In this document: one piece after another, positions 59,545 through 64,000 of the stretch
Layout of the letters: each line of letters begins with the position of its first letter
Position numbering within the stretch: the stretch's first letter is position 1
The notes under the pieces: model-generated
Told to the model about the DNA's origin: nothing
Seen by the model: the letters and a program-made list of their open reading frames with translations, nothing else
Databases searched by the model: none
Position numbers and translations under genes: made by a program
Source: Phenylobacterium sp. J367
Lineage (GTDB): Bacteria > Pseudomonadota > Alphaproteobacteria > Caulobacterales > Caulobacteraceae
Assembly: GCF_024699985.1 (NCBI RefSeq)
Contig: NZ_JAJONA010000001.1
Location: 4,408,501 to 4,472,500, forward strand
DNA length: 64,000 nt
Direction: 5' to 3'

Positions 59545-60222
59545 TCAGAACCTCAGGCCCCTCGACAGCGCCCATGCCGCCGCTGCGGCCACGACGGCGG
59601 TCGCCAGGACGCGCCACCAGGGGGCGAAGGTGACCCCCGGGTCGGCGGACAGCTTCCGGCGACCGGTGAACATGGCGCCGATCAGGTTCGAGCGCTTCCA
59701 GATCAGGTACCAGAAGACCGCCACGACGTGGACGGCGACCAGGACCTGCAGGACCGTGAAGCTGGCCTCGTGCAGCTCGGAGATCGCCCGCCCGGTCTCG
59801 AAGCTGACCCGGTCGGAGAGCGGTCCGGCCTCGAAGGCGTCGATGTCCACGGCGAAGAGGCCCGTCGTCACCTGGAAGATCAGCACAGCGAGGATCGCCA
59901 CCACGCTCCAGGCGCCTACCGGGTTGTGTCCCGGGGCGTCGGCGGGCGCGCGGGAACCCAGCGACTTCAGATAGGCGAGCGAGGCGCCGGGGCCCTTCAG
60001 GAAGCTCGAGAAGCGGGCGGTGCGCGATCCCCAGATCCCCCACAGCAGGCGGAAGAAGACCAGGCCGAGGATCGCGTAGCCGCTCCACCGGTGCCACTGC
60101 AGCCGGTCGGTCTCGGCGGCCCACCAGGAAAAGCCGATCAGCAGGACGAGCGCCCAGTGCACGAGGCGCACGGGAACGTCCCACAGCCGCGCCGCGACCT
60201 GGGTTTCAGGAACCTCGCTCAC
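59545..60222 (-). CDS. Cytochrome b561-type di-haem membrane protein
   Basis: 225 residues, four main helices. Paired haem histidines are visible in RLVHWALVLLIGFSWW, DRLQWHRWSGYAILGLVFF, SELHEASFTVLQVLVAVHVV. This is the Ni/Fe-hydrogenase b-type/b561 group that passes electrons between quinone and a soluble carrier. The next gene upstream encodes cytochrome c', separated by only 4 bases, a common pair. The electron donor or acceptor is not specified by the sequence. Confidence 0.88.
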   Translation of the reverse strand: MSEVPETQVAARLWDVPVRLVHWALVLLIGFSWWAAETDRLQWHRWSGYAILGLVFFRLLWGIWGSRTARFSSFLKGPGASLAYLKSLGSRAPADAPGHNPVGAWSVVAILAVLIFQVTTGLFAVDIDAFEAGPLSDRVSFETGRAISELHEASFTVLQVLVAVHVVAVFWYLIWKRSNLIGAMFTGRRKLSADPGVTFAPWWRVLATAVVAAAAAWALSRGLRF

Positions 60223-60226
60223 GGGC

Positions 60227-60733
60227 TCAGGACTCCTTGGGGACGCGGTACTTGTCGTGGCAGCCCTTGCAGGCGCCGCCGGTCGCGCGGACCTGGGCCT
60301 TCAGGGCGTCCACGTCGCCGGCCTGGGCCAGTTGCTGCAGCTTCGAGGTCTGCACCTGGAGGTTGGAGGCGGCGGCGGTGAAGCCGGCGGCGTCGCTCCA
60401 GATGTTGGCCTTGGCCTCGCTCTTCGGCCGGGCTTCCTGGCCCGAGCCGCGCGGGAACCAGGTCGGGAGCTGGCTGGCGTAGGTCTTGAGCTGGCCGGCG
60501 CTCTGGGTGAGCACCGCCTTGTCCGGGTCGCCCTTCCGCAGTTCGTCGTTGAGCCGCTTGAAGGTGGCGCCCACCTTCTCGAAATTGTCGTGGCGCGCGA
60601 GCGCGGCCCTGGCGCCCGGGGTCGTGGCGGTCTCGCCGTGGGTGTTGTGCGCCAGCGCGCCCGTCCCGGCGACCGCGAGCCCGACGCCGAGCGCCGCTCC
60701 GACCACCACGAACCTGCTCAACCTGCCGCTCAT
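60227..60733 (-). CDS. Cytochrome c' (class II c-type cytochrome)
   Basis: 168 residues. A signal peptide (FVVVGAALGVGLAVAGTGALA) is followed by a four-helix bundle, and ACKGCHDKYRVP near the C-terminus holds the covalent haem motif CxxCH. Such proteins bind NO or transfer electrons in the periplasm. The start ATG 60733 (MSGRLSRF) is chosen; an upstream ATG at 60793 would extend with a Pro/Arg-rich stretch. It is paired with the b561 gene, consistent with quinone-to-periplasm electron transfer. Confidence 0.9.
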   Translation of the reverse strand: MSGRLSRFVVVGAALGVGLAVAGTGALAHNTHGETATTPGARAALARHDNFEKVGATFKRLNDELRKGDPDKAVLTQSAGQLKTYASQLPTWFPRGSGQEARPKSEAKANIWSDAAGFTAAASNLQVQTSKLQQLAQAGDVDALKAQVRATGGACKGCHDKYRVPKES

Positions 60734-60800
60734 CGCGCTGCTCCCTCGTTCCGCACGCCCAGCCGGCGGCGGCCGAGTTGACGATGGCGTCATCCGCGCG

Positions 60801-62939
60801 TCAACGGGCTCGGGCGGACTTCACGGGCGCGCCTTCGGCGGAGGCCTGGGTCAGCAGCGCCTGGCAGTTCGCGTCCTTGGCGAGGCCGGGATCCACGAAC
60901 GGCAGGATGGCGGCCAAGGGCGAAAGCAGCGAGCCCAGCGCCACGGCGACGCCGCCCTGGGCGATCGCCTTCCCGGGCTCGACGCCCAGGCTGGGCTGGC
61001 GGATCGGCCCCTTTGCGGTGACCGGCAGCATCACCCGCAGCAGGCGGAACTCCTTCGGCTGGCCCTGCAGGCGGAAGTCCATCCGCTCGGTCGCCAGGTT
61101 CACGGTCCCCGAGCCGGTGACCACCACCGGCTTGGTGTCGAAGACGATCCGGTTGGCGCGCATGACGCCGTCCGTCGTGGTGAAGTGGGCGACGCCGCAG
61201 CGGACCGGCACCTTGTCCTGGTCCTTGGACAGCAGCAGGCCCAGGCCCTTGACGACATTGACCCCCAGCAGCTCGGCGAAGGCCTCGCGGATGTCGCCGT
61301 TGGGGATCACGACCATCACCTCGCCGTCGGCGTTGGCGAAGGCCTTGTGGACGCTGTTGCCCTCGCCGGTGAGGCGCGCGCGGCCGACCAGGGAGCCGGT
61401 GAGCGGCAGCGGGCCGTCCTTGGCGCCGATCGGGATGAGCTGCTCGACGCGGGCGTTGGCGAGCCGAAGGTCGAGGTCGGTGACGGGCGTCGCCCTGCGG
61501 GCGTTCAACTGCACGTGGCCGGTGACCTGGCCCTGCGGCAGGTCAAGGCGCAGGGGGTCGGCGCGGAGCAGTCCGTCATCCAGCTTCATGGTCACGGACG
61601 CCGCGCGCAGGTGGACCGGCGCATCGCGGATCGAGGCGATCTTCCAGGTGGCGTCGGCGTCCATGGCGCGGATGCGGTCGACCGCCAGGGTGGAATCCGG
61701 GAACAGCCGCTGCTCGGCGTTCAGCTCGCGGGCGACCGCGGCCTGGTCGGCGGAGGCCGTCTCGCCGGCCCCGGTGGCCGGCGCGCCGCCGAAGAGCGCG
61801 CCGAGGTCGTCGAAGTCCAGGCTGCGGGTGGTTAGGTCGGCCTTCAGGTAGGGCCGCTCGCGGCCTGCGTCGACGCTGACCACGCCCGCCAGGTCGCTGT
61901 CCCCGACCCGCCCGTTCAGCCCCGTGACGCGATACACCTGGCCGTCGCGGACCAGGCGGCCGCGGAGGTTGTAGGGCGGCGTGTTGGGCAGCGCGATGCC
62001 GGTCAGGCCGTAGAGATCCGACATGTCCGGGCCGCGCACCGAGGCGTTCATGGCGAACTGGCCGAGGTCGAACGGCTCGGGCACGGCGCCGCGGGCGGTG
62101 ATCACCGTCTGGCCGGCGCGCACATAGGCGTCGAACGGATAGGGCACGTCCTTGTCGATATTCAGCAGCGGCCCGCCGGTGACGCGCAGGTTGAACGGCT
62201 GGCGGTTGAGAGCGCCCTGGCCGACCATGGCGAAGCCCGCGTTGGCCCCGCCCAGCCGTTCGGCGGCATTCAGCGTACCCGTGAAGGTGAGCTTCCGCTG
62301 AACCTCGCGCACGTCGATCTTGCCGTCGTTAATGACGAAGTTGCGGATCGGCGGCAGCCGCATCGGCTCCTGCGGCCTGCGGCCGTCCGAGAAGTCCCAG
62401 GTCTTGCGGCCCTGGGCGTCGGCGTAGAGCCTGACGGTCGGCCGGTCGAACTGCAGGAGCGGCAGGTCCACGTCGCCCTTGAACAGCGGAAGCAGGCGGA
62501 TTTGGACGACAATCCGGTCGATCTCGGCCATCGCGCGCTTGTCCGGCGCCCAGTCGGGGTTGGCGATGCGGATGCCGCGCACCGTGGCGCTTGGGGTCCA
62601 GGACCACAGGTGCACGTCGAGATCGCCGTTGATCTGCACCTCCCGGTGCATGCGGGCCGAGGCGTAGCGGGCGACCGGGCCGCGGAACCAGTTCCAGTCC
62701 CAGATGGCGATGAGGATGGCGACGGCGACGGCGATCACCGCCAGCACGCCCCCGGCGATCTTCATCGTCTTCGGGCTGGGCTTCTTGATCTGCGTGGCGG
62801 CAACGCGCGCGCGCGCGGCCTGCCAGTGCTCACGCGTCCAGGTCCCGGCGCGCTGCAGCGGCCGGCGCTGCCCGGCGTCGGCGCGGCGGGCGCCGCGGCG
62901 CTTTCCGGGTTCCGGATTCTGGAACGCTTCGTTGGACAC
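60801..62939 (-). CDS. AsmA-family protein
   Basis: 712 residues, intact. A cytoplasmic basic N-terminus of about 60 residues precedes a single membrane helix (IAGGVLAVIAVAVAILIAIWD). A long periplasmic body follows with DLDVHLWSWTPSATVRGI and PDWAPDKRAMAEIDRIVVQIRLLPLF, typical of AsmA. A C-terminal AsmA_2 domain contains NADGEVMVVIPNGDIREAFAE and FRLQGQPKEFRLLRVMLPV. Such proteins act in lipid transport between membranes or outer-membrane biogenesis. It is one of the longest unbroken genes here. Confidence 0.9.
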   Translation of the reverse strand: MSNEAFQNPEPGKRRGARRADAGQRRPLQRAGTWTREHWQAARARVAATQIKKPSPKTMKIAGGVLAVIAVAVAILIAIWDWNWFRGPVARYASARMHREVQINGDLDVHLWSWTPSATVRGIRIANPDWAPDKRAMAEIDRIVVQIRLLPLFKGDVDLPLLQFDRPTVRLYADAQGRKTWDFSDGRRPQEPMRLPPIRNFVINDGKIDVREVQRKLTFTGTLNAAERLGGANAGFAMVGQGALNRQPFNLRVTGGPLLNIDKDVPYPFDAYVRAGQTVITARGAVPEPFDLGQFAMNASVRGPDMSDLYGLTGIALPNTPPYNLRGRLVRDGQVYRVTGLNGRVGDSDLAGVVSVDAGRERPYLKADLTTRSLDFDDLGALFGGAPATGAGETASADQAAVARELNAEQRLFPDSTLAVDRIRAMDADATWKIASIRDAPVHLRAASVTMKLDDGLLRADPLRLDLPQGQVTGHVQLNARRATPVTDLDLRLANARVEQLIPIGAKDGPLPLTGSLVGRARLTGEGNSVHKAFANADGEVMVVIPNGDIREAFAELLGVNVVKGLGLLLSKDQDKVPVRCGVAHFTTTDGVMRANRIVFDTKPVVVTGSGTVNLATERMDFRLQGQPKEFRLLRVMLPVTAKGPIRQPSLGVEPGKAIAQGGVAVALGSLLSPLAAILPFVDPGLAKDANCQALLTQASAEGAPVKSARAR

Positions 62940-63009
62940 GGGGCTGGCTCCTCGGCTCGGGCCTAGGTGCGGAAACGCCGAAGCCCCACGGTCCAGTTCC
63001 GCTCAAAGC

Positions 63010-63570
63010 CTAATGACTTACGCCCCGGCCCGAGACGGCGGCCTTCAGGGTCCGAAGGAGGATCGCCAGGTCGAATGCGAGCGAGCGGCGTTCCAGGTAC
63101 TCCCGATCGAGGCGAACCTTCTCCGGGATCGGCAGTTCGTCGCGCCCGTTCACCTGGGCCCAGCCCGTGACCCCGGGCCGGAGCCGATGGACCCCGTGCG
63201 CCGTCCGCAGCGCCACGAGGTCGTCCTGATTGAAGAGCGCGGGCCGCGGGCCGACCAGGCTCATGTCGCCGATGAGCACGCTCCAGAACTGCGGCAGCTC
63301 GTCGAGACTGGTCCGGCGCAGGAAACGGCCAAGCGGCGTGATCCACTGGTCCGGGTCGCTCAGCAGGTGGGTGGCGACGTCGGGCGTCCCCATCCGCATG
63401 GTGCGGAACTTGGGCATCGGGAAGAGGCGGTTCTCCCGCCCCACCCGCCTCGACCAGTGCAGGGCCGGGCCCGGGCTCTCCAGGCGCACCGCAAGGCCGA
63501 TGGCCAGCAAGACGGGCGAGAAGACCACCAGGCCCGCCAGTCCGCCCGCGATGTCGATCAGCCGCTTCAC
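63010..63570 (-). CDS. Second priming sugar transferase (PglC-size)
   Basis: 186 residues, only the catalytic monotopic phosphoglycosyl-transferase domain. IDIAGGLAGLVVFSPVLLAIG is the reentrant membrane helix. MPKFRTMRMG, LRRTSLDELPQFWSVLIGDM (catalytic Asp-Glu) and SLVGPRPALF are the signature, and RPGVTGWAQVNGRDEL closes it. It links a sugar-1-phosphate to undecaprenyl phosphate, so it probably initiates a different glycan from that of the 40-57 kb locus. The gene downstream of the acidic protein on the same strand. Confidence 0.88.
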   Translation of the reverse strand: MKRLIDIAGGLAGLVVFSPVLLAIGLAVRLESPGPALHWSRRVGRENRLFPMPKFRTMRMGTPDVATHLLSDPDQWITPLGRFLRRTSLDELPQFWSVLIGDMSLVGPRPALFNQDDLVALRTAHGVHRLRPGVTGWAQVNGRDELPIPEKVRLDREYLERRSLAFDLAILLRTLKAAVSGRGVSH

Positions 63571-63607
63571 CCGGCGGTTCTAGAGCGCGCCGGGCGGCGC
63601 CGCCAAG

Positions 63608-64000
63608 CTACTCGGCCGCGGGTTCGGCCGGCGGCTCGGTGGAGGTGACCGGCTTGCGGCGGGCCTTGGGGGGCCTCGACCGGGGCGGCCTCGACGACCG
63701 GCTCGGGCGCCGGCGCCTCCGGCGGGGCGAACGAGGCGGGCTCCGACGCCGCCTCGGGCGCCGCCTCGACGATGGACTCCAGGATCGGTTCGGGCTCAAC
63801 GAGCGGCTCAGGCGTCGCCTCGATCAGCGACTCAGCCGCCGCCTCGATGACCGCCTCTGGCTCCGGCAGCGCTTCCGCCACCGTCTCCGCGGCCGTCTCG
63901 GCCACCGCCTCGGCGGCGGCTTCGGCCTCGGCGATGAGCTCCTTGAGGGGCTCCTCCACCGCCTCGGCGATGGCCAGCACCGGCTCGAGGGCCATCAGGG
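63608..64000 (-). CDS. Ala/Glu/Pro-rich C-terminal segment of a protein cut by the window (one frameshift)
   Basis: Only the C-terminal 130 residues are seen, starting beyond 64000 or at ATG 63995. They consist of acidic repeats of the type AEAAAEAVAETAAETVAEA and PEPEAVIEAAAES, ending PVTSTEPPAEPAAE. The frame breaks in the G6 run at 63668-63673; with one fewer base it ends EAPKARRKPVTST. No domain can be assigned. Such tails are seen on envelope or polymer-binding proteins. It lies 37 bases upstream of the sugar transferase and may be in the same operon. Confidence 0.6.

Overview
The window is GC-rich (about 70% by eye), densely coded bacterial DNA. Gene content points to an aerobic alphaproteobacterium, most likely a Caulobacterales member such as Caulobacter or Phenylobacterium. 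The clues are a DUF2336 protein, a CYP153-type P450, a Tim44-domain protein, a Wza/Wzc/Wzx/Wzy polysaccharide locus and an energy-transducing TonB. The taxon is inferred from gene content; no rRNA, tRNA or CRISPR was seen. About 57 protein genes can be supported, and no stretch longer than about 220 bases lacks a gene or a repeat element.

Layout. 1-13 kb: Nudix hydrolase (cut by the window edge), DUF2336, a membrane protein, CaiB CoA-transferase, a lytic transglycosylase, TonB, acyl-CoA dehydrogenase, DadA-type oxidase, hemerythrin, CinA, a serine hydrolase, and a LysR/FMN-reductase/extradiol-dioxygenase unit. 13-25 kb: amidohydrolase, hybrid histidine kinase, SpoU/TrmH methyltransferase, M13 lipoprotein peptidase, NnrD, histidine phosphatase, a PrmB-like methyltransferase, a CYP153-like P450 with a SnoaL-like partner, and TesB. 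25-40 kb: pirin, Tim44, YeiH, SDR, a broken Crp/Fnr regulator, malonyl-CoA synthetase, PEP carboxylase, amidase, a YbbAP-type ABC exporter divergent from tesA, and PAP2. 40-57 kb: an exopolysaccharide locus resembling the rhizobial exo (succinoglycan) system. It holds a priming sugar transferase, an RTX-secreted GH16 glycanase, glycosyltransferases, an OPX export protein, a BY-kinase/copolymerase, a GH16 lipoprotein, a polymerase, a flippase, an ExoA-like GT2 and an acyltransferase. 57-64 kb: LldD, a hotdog protein, a small coiled-coil protein, cytochrome b561 plus cytochrome c', AsmA, a second priming sugar transferase and an acidic Ala/Glu/Pro-rich partial protein.

Two patterns run through the whole window. 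First, about 21 genes are interrupted by roughly 31 single-base frameshifts, mostly one G or C too many or too few in a short G/C run. In each case the protein continues convincingly in the neighbouring frame. This looks like consensus error in the assembly rather than biology, and it creates false gene fusions. Second, convergent gene pairs fall into two classes. Either they abut or overlap, three of them sharing a single CTAG as both stop codons, or the gap is filled stop codon to stop codon by a palindromic repeat. Two repeat families do this, with three and two copies.

In the polysaccharide locus the genes form a complete assembly line. Priming is by the sugar transferase at 40.1 kb, chain building by the glycosyltransferases, flipping at 50.7 kb, polymerisation at 49.2 kb, length control and export by the BY-kinase and OPX protein, trimming by the two GH16 enzymes, and probable carrier-lipid recycling by the PAP2 phosphatase.
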